From NCBI GenBank assembly GCA_016291495.1, contig JAEEXI010000011.1:17936-81935 (forward strand): a DNA stretch of 64,000 nucleotides, given 5' to 3'. Position numbers and translations under genes: made by a program. Below the pieces are notes generated by a model. The model was not told where the DNA came from. It did not search any database and saw nothing but the letters and a program-made list of their open reading frames with translations. Positions 53,483 through 61,235 of the stretch are shown here, in pieces. This DNA comes from Prevotella sp. GTDB lineage: Bacteria; Bacteroidota; Bacteroidia; Bacteroidales; Bacteroidaceae. Each line of letters opens with the position of its first letter. Positions within the stretch are counted from its first letter, which is position 1.

Positions 53483-53778
53483 ATATCGAAGATGTGGTGA
53501 AAGCCACTCAGTCGGAAAATTTCCTGCACATCCTCGTTAAGATGACGCAGCTGGATACTGCCACCACGCTGCTCACTGCTCCGCTTCAGTTGCATGAAGA
53601 AACGGAGTCCTGAAGAACTGATATACTCCAGGTCCTTACAGTCAATCACCAAACGCTGATCTGTCAAGTCTGTCACACGGTTCAGCTCTTCAGTCATCTG
53701 GGTCGTGGCAACTGTGTCAAGTTCACCACTCAAGGTAACCACCACCTCTTTTTCATTTTTTTGGATATTAATTTTCAT
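53476..53778 (-). CDS. STAS domain anti-sigma factor antagonist
   Basis: The 100 residues form a single STAS domain: an N-terminal beta strand, VTLSGELDTVA, then CKDLEYISSSGLRFFMQLKR. The serine patch (SSSG) is where RsbW-type kinases phosphorylate such proteins. It follows the SpoIIE/kinase gene by 3 nt, so the two make a partner-switching pair. The final target (a sigma factor or another enzyme) is not in the window. Confidence 0.92.
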   Translation of the reverse strand: MKINIQKNEKEVVVTLSGELDTVATTQMTEELNRVTDLTDQRLVIDCKDLEYISSSGLRFFMQLKRSSEQRGGSIQLRHLNEDVQEIFRLSGFHHIFDIQ

Positions 53779-53781
53779 AGT

Positions 53782-55839
53782 TCAGGAATTGATTTCTTTG
53801 GTCATGATAAGTATGTTGCGCCCATCATCTGTACGCTCGTAAACGACACTGTCCATCAGTTGCTGGTAAAGATAGATGCCCAGTCCACCCACCTGCCGTT
53901 CTCCGATGGTCTGCTCCACATCCACTTGCTGACGGGCTGTCGGATCGAAGGAATCTCCACTATCTGTAATACTGATTGTCAGGTCGCCCTTCTGGTCACC
54001 GCCAGAAGCAGGAGTCCCCTGAATATCGATAGATATCTGTCCCAAGACTCCCCTCGGATACGCATAGTTGATGATATTAGCTACAGCCTCCTCCACTGCC
54101 AACAGGATCTTACGGGTCAGTTTGCGCCCGCACCCCAGACAGTCGCAATATTCCCGCAACAGGGATTTCACACGCTGCAGTTCCTCTATCTCGTTGGTAA
54201 TAGAAAGAGCAGGCACCTGTTGTGGAGAATCATTGGCAATACACATCAGGGTCATGTCGTCAACCTGCTCAGAACGACCTGCATAACGACGGGTATCATT
54301 CACGATATGTGCCGTCATCTCTCCAACAGGTTCGGTATAGTGGGAATTGACGATAGACAACAGGCGTTGCGTGCCCATCAGTTGATGATCCTCATTTCTG
54401 GATTCGGAGATACCATCGGTATAAAGCACGATACGGGAACCTTCTGGGAACATGGCTCCATATTGATGGTAGTCATAGTCTGCCTGATAACCCAATGGGA
54501 TATCAGGATCGGTAGCCAACAGGTTCATATTCAAGATGGGTGGATTATGACCTGCATTACAATAGGTCAACAGTCCGTGCTGAGTATCCATCTTACCCAC
54601 GAAGGCTGTCACGAACATCATACTGGGATTTCGTGCTGACAAAATACGGTTTATCTCACCCATAATCTCCGCCGGCGTACTGAAATGACTGGCAGCCATA
54701 CGGAAGAGATTGACTGTCGCAGCCATCATCATCGTGGCAGGGACACCCTTACCGCTGACATCACCGATGATAAAGTAAAGAATATGGTCTTGCTGGTAGA
54801 AATCATAGAGGTCACCGCCCACCTCCTTCATAGGCAACAAGGTGGCACAGAGTTCTTGAGGGAAGTCGCTGCGGAGTATATCCATCTGGATATCATGGGC
54901 AATACGCATCTCCTGATCCATGATTTGCTGCTGTTGGCGGGCTTCATGAAGATGAAGGATAGTACGCACGGTGTGCTGCACAATATAGCCGAGAAGCAAC
55001 ATACCCAGAAACAACAGTCCGAAGATGACGAGATTCAGCTTGGTCGAATCCCCATAGACGGCTTTCTTAGGACAAGCGAGCAATACCGTCATATCGCTGA
55101 TACTGATGTATTTGCTGTCTACGAAGAAGTCTCCATTACTGATATCAATACTGTCTGAAGAAACCAACACAGTCCCGTCCTTGTCTAATAGCCGGCACTC
55201 AGATCCCGGATAGGGCTCTATCTTCCTCAATAGCTTTTTCAATCCTGCCAGTTCCACATCAAGGCAGAGGACACCCACTTTCTTCTTTTGGTGGTAGAGG
55301 GGCAGACTCAGTGACATGATATACGCATTTTCCTGAGAACGGTCAACATAAGGACTACTCCATACCCCATTTTTCTCTTCGGTTTCCATTCCTGCCAGAT
55401 ACCATTTCATCTGGGTATAGTCATGATACCTTCCACCGATAACCCCACTGATGATATCGTTTCCCCGACGGGTACTGCGCGGCTCAAACCAATATCCTTT
55501 TTCAGGATAGAAATAAGGTACGAAGGCAATTGCGGCAGCCTTGAGGAAAGAGTTTTCCCTCAGGATACGCTCTGTAATTTGGGGAAATTCATCTGGTTGG
55601 GAAAGACGCTCAAGGACATCATCCTGCATATCGTCCATGGAGAACTCTGCATCCCTGAGTTTGGTCTTGATATACTGTTCAACGATCTTCACCTCCCTAT
55701 TGACCAGTTTTTGGGCATCTTTCTCATCATGTCGGACACTCATATAAAACTGCACCCCCAGTATGAGGATGATAAGCATGGTGGCAAACAATAATGCAGG
55801 AATGCCTCCAGAACGTGCTTTATCAATCAGTCGTTTCAT
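53782..55839 (-). CDS. Sensor SpoIIE-type phosphatase fused to RsbW-like kinase
   Basis: The 685-residue membrane protein has a helix at about 13-33 and an extracytoplasmic sensor of the Cache type (about 40-270). A second helix lies near 275-298, followed by a coiled region and a PP2C/SpoIIE phosphatase domain (GGDLYDFYQ; GDVSGKGVP at 359-367; LYTDGISES). The C-terminus is a GHKL/HATPase domain like RsbW (AVEEAVANIINYAYP, GGLGIYLYQQLMD). It thus combines the activity that dephosphorylates the STAS partner with the kinase that phosphorylates it. A TAAATTTG promoter sits 10 nt before its ATG. Confidence 0.92.
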   Translation of the reverse strand: MKRLIDKARSGGIPALLFATMLIILILGVQFYMSVRHDEKDAQKLVNREVKIVEQYIKTKLRDAEFSMDDMQDDVLERLSQPDEFPQITERILRENSFLKAAAIAFVPYFYPEKGYWFEPRSTRRGNDIISGVIGGRYHDYTQMKWYLAGMETEEKNGVWSSPYVDRSQENAYIMSLSLPLYHQKKKVGVLCLDVELAGLKKLLRKIEPYPGSECRLLDKDGTVLVSSDSIDISNGDFFVDSKYISISDMTVLLACPKKAVYGDSTKLNLVIFGLLFLGMLLLGYIVQHTVRTILHLHEARQQQQIMDQEMRIAHDIQMDILRSDFPQELCATLLPMKEVGGDLYDFYQQDHILYFIIGDVSGKGVPATMMMAATVNLFRMAASHFSTPAEIMGEINRILSARNPSMMFVTAFVGKMDTQHGLLTYCNAGHNPPILNMNLLATDPDIPLGYQADYDYHQYGAMFPEGSRIVLYTDGISESRNEDHQLMGTQRLLSIVNSHYTEPVGEMTAHIVNDTRRYAGRSEQVDDMTLMCIANDSPQQVPALSITNEIEELQRVKSLLREYCDCLGCGRKLTRKILLAVEEAVANIINYAYPRGVLGQISIDIQGTPASGGDQKGDLTISITDSGDSFDPTARQQVDVEQTIGERQVGGLGIYLYQQLMDSVVYERTDDGRNILIMTKEINS

Positions 55840-55849
55840 ATTATGAGGG

Positions 55850-55857
55850 CAAATTTA
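55850..55857 (-). promoter_or_regulatory. -7 element of the SpoIIE-STAS operon
   Basis: TAAATTTG followed by CC on the minus strand, 10 nt before the ATG at 55839. Confidence 0.6.
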
Positions 55858-55899
55858 CAAAAATATTTCAATCTAAAAACACAATTACGAACTTTTTTG

Positions 55900-55992
55900 T
55901 AACTTTGCCATCAGAGATGGCGAACTTACTCCGTCTCGGAAGAAAAAACAAATCAATTTGTTTTGTTCTTCTCTCGACTTTTCGTAACTTTG
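55900..55992 (+). promoter_or_regulatory. Two tandem -7 elements upstream of the YpfJ-like gene
   Basis: TAACTTTG occurs at 55900-55907 (then CC) and at 55985-55992 (then CA), each preceded by a similar CGAACTTTTTTG or CGACTTTTCG stretch. The 85-nt offset suggests a duplicated promoter. The second is closest to the ATG at 56023. Confidence 0.6.
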
Positions 55993-56022
55993 CAGCAGAC
56001 AATTCTAAAAACTATAAGAAAT

Positions 56023-56907
56023 ATGAGATTAGACGGAAGACGCGAAAGCTCTAATGTAGAAGATCGCCGCGGTATGGGCGGTGGTGCAAAGGCCGGTCTG
56101 GGAATCGGTGGTATTATTATGGTAGCCCTGATAGCATGGATCTCTGGCGGTGATCCGCTGAGTGCCGTGATGCAGGAAGTACAGAATGGCGGACTGGGAT
56201 CATTGTCTGGCACGAATACAGAGGTGACGGATGGTCAGCGTGAGTTTACCCAAGAGGAACAGGAACTGGCAAAGTTCTCTACACAGATTCTGGCTGGTAC
56301 AGAAGATGTATGGACGGAGATTTTTAAACAGAATGGTGCACAATATGAAGTGCCTAAGATGGTGCTTTACACAGGTGGTGTTCAGACGGCTTGTGGACAG
56401 GGTTCTTCACAGATGGGCCCGTTCTACTGCTCTGGCGACCAGAAACTGTATATTGACCTCTCGTTCTTCACCACGATGAAGAAATCCTTGGGCGCTGACG
56501 GCGATTTTGCTTACGCCTACGTGATTGCCCATGAGGTAGGTCACCATGTGGAGTATCTGACAGGCACGCTACAGAAAGTACATGCTCAGATGTCGAAACT
56601 CCCTGAGGCAGAAGCCAACAAACTCAGTGTACGTCTCGAACTGCTTGCCGACTTCTATGCTGGCGTATGGGCACACCACGACAACAAGCGCTTCGGTTCT
56701 TTGGAGGATGGTGATATCGAGGAAGCCATCAACTGTGCCCAAAAGATTGGCGATGACTATCTGCAGACCAAGGCTCGCGGCTATGCCGTTCCGGAGTCGT
56801 TCAACCACGGTACCAGTAAACAACGTATGAAGTGGTTCAAACTCGGACTGGAAACGGGCGACATCACCAAGGGAAACACCTTCCAGTGCTCTGACGCAGA
56901 ACTATAA
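56023..56907 (+). CDS. YpfJ-like neutral zinc metallopeptidase
   Basis: The 294 residues have a short cytosolic N-terminus (MRLDGRRESSNVEDRRG), one membrane helix (GIGGIIMVALIAWISGG), and an external protease domain. The zinc site is HEVGHHVEYLTG (residues 170-174 for HEVGH), followed by RLELLADFYAGVWAHH with the further metal-binding glutamate. The family is YpfJ/PF04228, widespread, physiological substrate unknown. The ATG at 56023 fits the family N-terminus; a longer in-frame ORF upstream overlaps the promoters and is rejected. A terminator follows immediately. Confidence 0.92.
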   Translation: MRLDGRRESSNVEDRRGMGGGAKAGLGIGGIIMVALIAWISGGDPLSAVMQEVQNGGLGSLSGTNTEVTDGQREFTQEEQELAKFSTQILAGTEDVWTEIFKQNGAQYEVPKMVLYTGGVQTACGQGSSQMGPFYCSGDQKLYIDLSFFTTMKKSLGADGDFAYAYVIAHEVGHHVEYLTGTLQKVHAQMSKLPEAEANKLSVRLELLADFYAGVWAHHDNKRFGSLEDGDIEEAINCAQKIGDDYLQTKARGYAVPESFNHGTSKQRMKWFKLGLETGDITKGNTFQCSDAEL

Positions 56908-56914
56908 GATTTAT

Positions 56915-56948
56915 CCGCACGGTCTTCACAGATTGTGCGGTTTTTTTT
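56915..56948 (+). terminator. Terminator after the YpfJ-like gene
   Basis: Stem CCGCAC/GTGCGG (56915-56920/56935-56940) followed by eight T. Confidence 0.85.
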
Positions 56949-56958
56949 GACCATCTCT

Positions 56959-57005
56959 TTGCACAAAAAGGGGCAAATGTGCACGTTTCTTCCCTTTTTG
57001 TGCAA
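56959..57005. promoter_or_regulatory. 14-bp inverted repeat upstream of the etf promoter
   Basis: TTGCACAAAAAGGG (56959-56972) is the exact complement of CCCTTTTTGTGCAA (56992-57005), with a 19-nt spacer that contains GTGCAC. It ends 5 nt before the -33 element of etfB. It could be an operator or a second terminator. Confidence 0.55.
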
Positions 57006-57009
57006 TTTA

Positions 57010-57041
57010 TTTGGCTGTGTGCGCAAAAAGTCGTACCTTTG
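57010..57041 (+). promoter_or_regulatory. etfB-etfA-acd promoter
   Basis: TTTG (57010-57013), 20 nt, TACCTTTG (57034-57041) and then CA, 38 nt before the ATG at 57080. Confidence 0.85.
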
Positions 57042-57079
57042 CAGCCGATTTTGAAATTTCATTCACATTATTAATAATT

Positions 57080-57952
57080 ATGGCTTTAAAGATTGTTGTG
57101 CTGGCCAAGCAAGTGCCAGACACTAGAAATGTGGGTAAGGATGCAATGACCGCAGAAGGTACTGTGAATCGTGCTGCCCTACCCGCCATCTTCAATCCAG
57201 AAGATTTGAACGCCTTGGAGCAAGCCCTTCGTTTGAAGGAGCAGAACCCAGGCTCAACAGTAGGAATCCTCACGATGGGTCCTCCACGTGCAGGTGAGAT
57301 TATCCGTCAGGGACTTTATCGTGGCGCTGATACAGGTTGGTTGTTGACTGACCGTCTCTTCGCCGGTGCCGACACCCTCGCTACTTCTTACGCATTGGCT
57401 ACTGCCATCAAGAAGATTGGCGATGTGGACATCGTGATCGGTGGTCGTCAGGCTATCGACGGTGATACCGCTCAGGTAGGTCCTCAGGTGGCTCAAAAGC
57501 TGGGCCTGAACCAGGTAACTTACGCTGAGGAGGTACTCAGTGTTAAGGACGGCAAGGCTACCATTAAGCGTGTGATCGACGGTGGTGTTGAGACTGTTGA
57601 GGCTCCTCTGCCTGTTGTTATCACCGTTAACGGAAGCGCTGCTCCCTGTCGCCCACAGAATGCTAAGCTGGTGATGAAGTACAAGCGTGCTACCTGTCCG
57701 ATGGAGCGTCCTGCCGAGGGTACTGCCTACGACTATCTGTACGATGAGCGCCCTGAGCTCACACTCAACCAGTGGAGCGTGGCCGACGTGGATGGCGATG
57801 TAAACCAGTGCGGTCTGAGTGGCTCACCCACCAAGGTGAAGGCCATCAAGAACATCGTGTTCCAGGCTAAGGAGTCGAAGACTTTGACGGCTTCTGATGC
57901 TGATATCGAGGGAATGATCAAAGAATTGTTGGAAGAAAAGATTATTGGCTAA
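57080..57952 (+). CDS. etfB: Electron transfer flavoprotein beta subunit
   Basis: Small ETF subunit, binding AMP or FAD and passing electrons between acyl-CoA dehydrogenase and the redox pool. The 290 residues have the expected KIVVLAKQVPDTRN start, NPEDLNALEQALRLKE, GRQAIDGDTAQVGPQ and a late PAEGTAYDYL region. The ATG at 57080 fits the family. It is first in an operon with etfA (38 nt) and an acyl-CoA dehydrogenase. Confidence 0.96.
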   Translation: MALKIVVLAKQVPDTRNVGKDAMTAEGTVNRAALPAIFNPEDLNALEQALRLKEQNPGSTVGILTMGPPRAGEIIRQGLYRGADTGWLLTDRLFAGADTLATSYALATAIKKIGDVDIVIGGRQAIDGDTAQVGPQVAQKLGLNQVTYAEEVLSVKDGKATIKRVIDGGVETVEAPLPVVITVNGSAAPCRPQNAKLVMKYKRATCPMERPAEGTAYDYLYDERPELTLNQWSVADVDGDVNQCGLSGSPTKVKAIKNIVFQAKESKTLTASDADIEGMIKELLEEKIIG

Positions 57953-57990
57953 GCTTTCGACGAAGTCAAAAGTAAAAACGTAAGTTTTAT

Positions 57991-59013
57991 ATGAACAACG
58001 TATTTGTATATTGCGAAATTGAAGGTACTCAGGTACAGGAAGTATCTCAGGAGCTGCTGACCAAAGGTCGCAAGCTCGCCAATGAACTCAAGGTTGAGCT
58101 CCACGCCATTGTTGCTGGTACTGGCATCAAGGGTAAGGTTGAGGACCAGATTCTGCCTTACGGTGTTGACAAGCTGTTTGTTTTCGACGCCAAGGACCTG
58201 TTCCCCTACACCTCAGCCCCCCACACTGATATTCTGGTTAACCTCTTCAAGGAGGAGCAGCCTCAAATCTGCCTGATGGGTGCTACCGTTATCGGTCGTG
58301 ACCTCGGTCCACGTGTATCGTCATCACTGACCTCTGGTCTGACTGCCGACTGCACAGAGCTCGAGATTGGTCCTTTCGAGGATAAGAAGAACAACAAAGT
58401 GTATGAGAACCTGCTCTATCAGATTCGTCCTGCTTTCGGTGGTAACATCGTAGCTACCATCGTGAACCCCGACCACCGTCCACAGATGGCTACTGTACGC
58501 TCTGGCGTGATGCAGAAGGCCCTCTACGATGGCGAGTGCCGCAAGGAGGTTGTATATCCTGAGGTAAGCAAGTATGTTAGTCCTGAGGCTTTTGTAGTAA
58601 AGGTTCTCGACCACCACGTAGAGGCTGCCAAACACAACCTGAAGGGTGCACCTATCGTGGTAGCCGGTGGTTACGGTATGGGTTCAAAGGAGAACTTCGA
58701 CATGCTGTTCCAGTTGGCAAAGGTGCTCCATGGTGAGGTCGGTGGTTCTCGTGCCGCTGTCGATGCTGGCTGGTTGGATCACGACCGTCAGATTGGTCAG
58801 ACAGGTGTGACTGTTCACCCCAAGGTGTACATCGCCTGTGGTATCTCTGGACAGATTCAGCACATCGCTGGTATGCAGGATTCTGGTATCATCATCTCTG
58901 TCAACAGCGATCCCGATGCTCCTATCAACCGCATCGCCGACTACGTGATTGTTGGTACCGTTGAGGAGGTTGTTCCAAAGTTAATTAAGTACTATAAGCA
59001 GAATAGCAAATAA
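57991..59013 (+). CDS. etfA: Electron transfer flavoprotein alpha subunit
   Basis: Large ETF subunit, 340 residues. The N-terminal half has NNVFVYCEIEGTQVQEVS and PQICLMGATVIGRDLGPR. The C-terminal FAD-binding domain carries IVVAGGYGMGSKENFD, GGSRAAVDAGW, GQTGVTVHPKVYIACGISG and INSVNSDPDAPI-type sequence (here SVNSDPDAPINRIADY). The acyl-CoA dehydrogenase starts 2 nt after it, so the three products probably form one electron-transfer unit. Confidence 0.96.
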   Translation: MNNVFVYCEIEGTQVQEVSQELLTKGRKLANELKVELHAIVAGTGIKGKVEDQILPYGVDKLFVFDAKDLFPYTSAPHTDILVNLFKEEQPQICLMGATVIGRDLGPRVSSSLTSGLTADCTELEIGPFEDKKNNKVYENLLYQIRPAFGGNIVATIVNPDHRPQMATVRSGVMQKALYDGECRKEVVYPEVSKYVSPEAFVVKVLDHHVEAAKHNLKGAPIVVAGGYGMGSKENFDMLFQLAKVLHGEVGGSRAAVDAGWLDHDRQIGQTGVTVHPKVYIACGISGQIQHIAGMQDSGIIISVNSDPDAPINRIADYVIVGTVEEVVPKLIKYYKQNSK

Positions 59014-59015
59014 TT

Positions 59016-60746
59016 ATGGCAAACTATTATAGCGATCATCCTGAGATCGGGTTCTACTTGAACCACCCCCTGATGGCTCGTATCGTTGAGCTGAAGGAAA
59101 AAGGCTTTGCTGATGCAAAGGAATACGACTACGCTCCCGTTGACCTAGGCGATGCCATCGAGAACTACAAGCAGATTCTCGACATCACTGGCGACGTGGC
59201 TGCCAATATCATCGAACCAAACTCTGAGAGCGTCGACCTCGAAGGTCCTCACCTCGAGAACGGCCGTATGATCTACGCCTCTAAGACCTACGAGAACCTC
59301 GACGCCACCCGTAAGGCTGGCCTGTGGGGTGTCAGTATGCCTCGCCGTTACGGCGGCTTGAACCTGCCTAACGCAGTGTTCTCTATGCTGTCTGAGATGA
59401 TTTCGGCCGCTGATGCTGGTTTCCAGAACATCTGGAGCCTGCAGAGCTGTATCGATACGCTTTATGAGTTCGGTTCAGAGGAGCAGCGCCAGAAGTACAT
59501 CCCACGCGTTTGCGCTGGTGAGGGTATGAGTATGGACCTGACCGAGCCTGATGCTGGTTCCGATCTGCAGCGCGTGATGCTGAAGGCCACCTTCGACGAG
59601 AAGGAGAACTGCTGGCGCCTGAACGGTGTGAAGCGCTTCATCACCAACGGTGACTCTGACATCCACCTCGTGCTGGCTCGTTCTGAGGAGGGCACCAAGG
59701 ACGGACGTGGTCTGTCCATGTTCATCTACGACAAGCGCCAGGGCGGTGTTGACGTTCGTCACATCGAGCACAAACTGGGTATCCACGGCTCACCCACCTG
59801 TGAGCTCACCTATAAGAACGCTAAGGCCGAGCTCTGCGGCAGCACCCGTCTGGGTCTGATCAAGTACGTGATGGCTCTGATGAACGGTGCCCGTCTGGGT
59901 ATCGCTGCACAGAGTGTAGGTGTTGAGCAGGAGGCTTACAACGAGGGGCTGGCTTACGCTAAGGAGCGTCAGCAGTTTGGTGACAAGATCATCAACTTCC
60001 CCGCTGTTTATGATATGCTCTCTCGCATGAAGGCCAAGCTCGATGCTGGTCGTTCACTGCTGTACGAAACAGCCGCTTATGTGGATATCTACAAGTGCCT
60101 CGAGGATATCGAGCGCGATCGTAAGTTGGAGCCCGAGGAGAAGCAGGAGCTCAAGAAGTATCAGCGCCTGGCCGATGCATTCACGCCACTGGCTAAGGGT
60201 ATGAACTCAGAGTATGCCAACCAGAACGCCTACGATGCTATCAGCATCCATGGTGGTTCAGGCTTCATCATGGAGTACAAGAGCCAGCGCCTATTCCGCG
60301 ACGCCCGTATCTTCTCTATCTACGAGGGTACCACCCAGTTGCAGGTTGTAGCTGCTATCCGCTACATCACCAACGGCACCATGCTTAACAACATCAAGGA
60401 GATGCTCGCTGGTCTCGAGGTAAGCGACAGCCTGAAGAACCTGAAGGCCCGCGTAGAAAAGCTCGTTCCTGTTTACGAGGAGGCTCTCGCCAACGTGAAG
60501 GCTCTCGACAATCAGGACGCTCAGGACTTCCTCGCTCGCCGTCTCTACGATATGACTGCCGAGCTCGTGATGTCACTCCTCATCCTGCGCGACGCCACCA
60601 AGGCTCCCGAGCTCTTCGAGAAGAGTGCCAACGTCTATGTCCGCATGGCCGAGGAAGACGTACTTGGTAAGTCAGCTTACATCAAGGCCTTCCAGGTAGA
60701 GGACCTTGCAAGCTTTAAGGCTGCAGAAGAAGAGGCTGAAGCATAG
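59016..60746 (+). CDS. Acyl-CoA dehydrogenase
   Basis: FAD-dependent enzyme introducing (or reducing) the alpha-beta double bond of an acyl-CoA. The 576 residues include the three core domains: MSMDLTEPDAGSD, RFITNGDSDIHLVLA, then the helical C-terminal domain with RQQFGDKIINFPAVYDML and SIHGGSGFIMEYKSQRLFRDARI. An extra C-terminal extension follows, as in the larger ACAD forms. Next to etfBA it could act as a crotonyl-CoA/acyl-CoA reductase in anaerobic energy metabolism. The chain length specificity cannot be read from sequence. Confidence 0.92.
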   Translation: MANYYSDHPEIGFYLNHPLMARIVELKEKGFADAKEYDYAPVDLGDAIENYKQILDITGDVAANIIEPNSESVDLEGPHLENGRMIYASKTYENLDATRKAGLWGVSMPRRYGGLNLPNAVFSMLSEMISAADAGFQNIWSLQSCIDTLYEFGSEEQRQKYIPRVCAGEGMSMDLTEPDAGSDLQRVMLKATFDEKENCWRLNGVKRFITNGDSDIHLVLARSEEGTKDGRGLSMFIYDKRQGGVDVRHIEHKLGIHGSPTCELTYKNAKAELCGSTRLGLIKYVMALMNGARLGIAAQSVGVEQEAYNEGLAYAKERQQFGDKIINFPAVYDMLSRMKAKLDAGRSLLYETAAYVDIYKCLEDIERDRKLEPEEKQELKKYQRLADAFTPLAKGMNSEYANQNAYDAISIHGGSGFIMEYKSQRLFRDARIFSIYEGTTQLQVVAAIRYITNGTMLNNIKEMLAGLEVSDSLKNLKARVEKLVPVYEEALANVKALDNQDAQDFLARRLYDMTAELVMSLLILRDATKAPELFEKSANVYVRMAEEDVLGKSAYIKAFQVEDLASFKAAEEEAEA

Positions 60747-60751
60747 ATGTC

Positions 60752-60795
60752 AAGGGACTGGTACCTGTCATAAAGGGACGTGGTACCTGTCATAA
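60752..60795 (+). repeat. Two-copy REP-like repeat after the acyl-CoA dehydrogenase gene
   Basis: AAGGGACTGGTACCTGTCAT (60752) is repeated at 60773 with one extra base. Each copy contains the palindrome GGTACC. A related sequence lies at 61183-61218. Confidence 0.8.
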
Positions 60796-60815
60796 CCAAG
60801 TTCCTCATAGAATTT

Positions 60816-60853
60816 AATAACCCTGCCTTATTGTGTGATAAGGCAGGGTTATT
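60816..60853. terminator. Long hairpin, probable terminator of the etf operon
   Basis: Perfect 16-bp stem AATAACCCTGCCTTAT/ATAAGGCAGGGTTATT with a 6-nt loop. Only a short T-run follows (TTGATTTC). Its right arm touches the left terminal repeat of the next element. Confidence 0.7.
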
Positions 60854-60940
60854 GATTTCACGACAAACGGATTTGAGACCCGTGAGACCGTGAGACCGTG
60901 AATCAGAAGTCCACTACAAAATTACAACCCAACCCCTCAA

Positions 60941-60968
60941 TAACCATTAACCGTTAACCATTAACCAC
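60941..60968 (+). repeat. 7-nt tandem repeat in the inverted-repeat element
   Basis: Heptads TAACCAT, TAACCGT, TAACCAT and TAACCAC. Confidence 0.88.
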
Positions 60969-61021
60969 TATTTCCACCTCATTTCCTAGAATAGTTATTC
61001 CACGCAGAAAAAAATTCCATG

Positions 61022-61049
61022 TTCAATAGTCAACGGTCACTGGTCAATG
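61022..61049 (+). repeat. Second 7-nt tandem repeat in the inverted-repeat element
   Basis: Heptads TTCAATA, GTCAACG, GTCACTG and GTCAATG. Confidence 0.75.
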
Positions 61050-61182
61050 GAAAATTTTTTTGTAAGCCTAAGAAATTTTTATGTAAGTCTGAAAACAGGT
61101 GTGTTTCAAGTCTAAGCGGTTTCAAAAGTATCAAAAGTCTCACGGGTCTCAAATCCGTTTGTCGTGACATCAATCATTAAAT

Positions 61183-61218
61183 AAAGGGGGCTGACACTTT
61201 GATGTACCAGTCCCCTTT
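61183..61218 (-). terminator. Hairpin after glnN, REP-like
   Basis: AAAGGGG/CCCCTTT (61183-61189/61212-61218), with minus-strand loop sequence ACTGGTACATCAAAGTGTCAG recalling the repeats at 60752. On the minus strand it is followed by ATTTAATG, a poor U-run, so terminator function is uncertain. Confidence 0.5.
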
Positions 61219-61235
61219 CCTTTTTAAAATTCTTT

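Larger units (their letters stand above)
60851..61174. mobile_element. MITE-like element with 38-bp terminal inverted repeats
   Basis: ATTGATTTCACGACAAACGG... (60851-60888) is repeated in inverted orientation at 61137-61174 with one mismatch in 38 bp, including a perfect 30-bp block. The 248-bp interior has no ORF and holds two 7-nt repeat arrays. No clear target-site duplication is visible. A long-range RNA hairpin or an old cassette boundary are alternatives. With the neighbouring repeats it accounts for the 489-base gap 60747-61235. Confidence 0.6.

Noticed and set aside
55794..56054. 86-codon ORF overlapping the spoIIE start and YpfJ promoters
   Set aside because: It runs through two promoter elements and into the YpfJ-like gene in another frame. 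The internal MANLLRLG start is possible but unsupported.
60851..61174. Insertion sequence with transposase
   Set aside because: There is no ORF between the inverted repeats, so at most a non-autonomous element.
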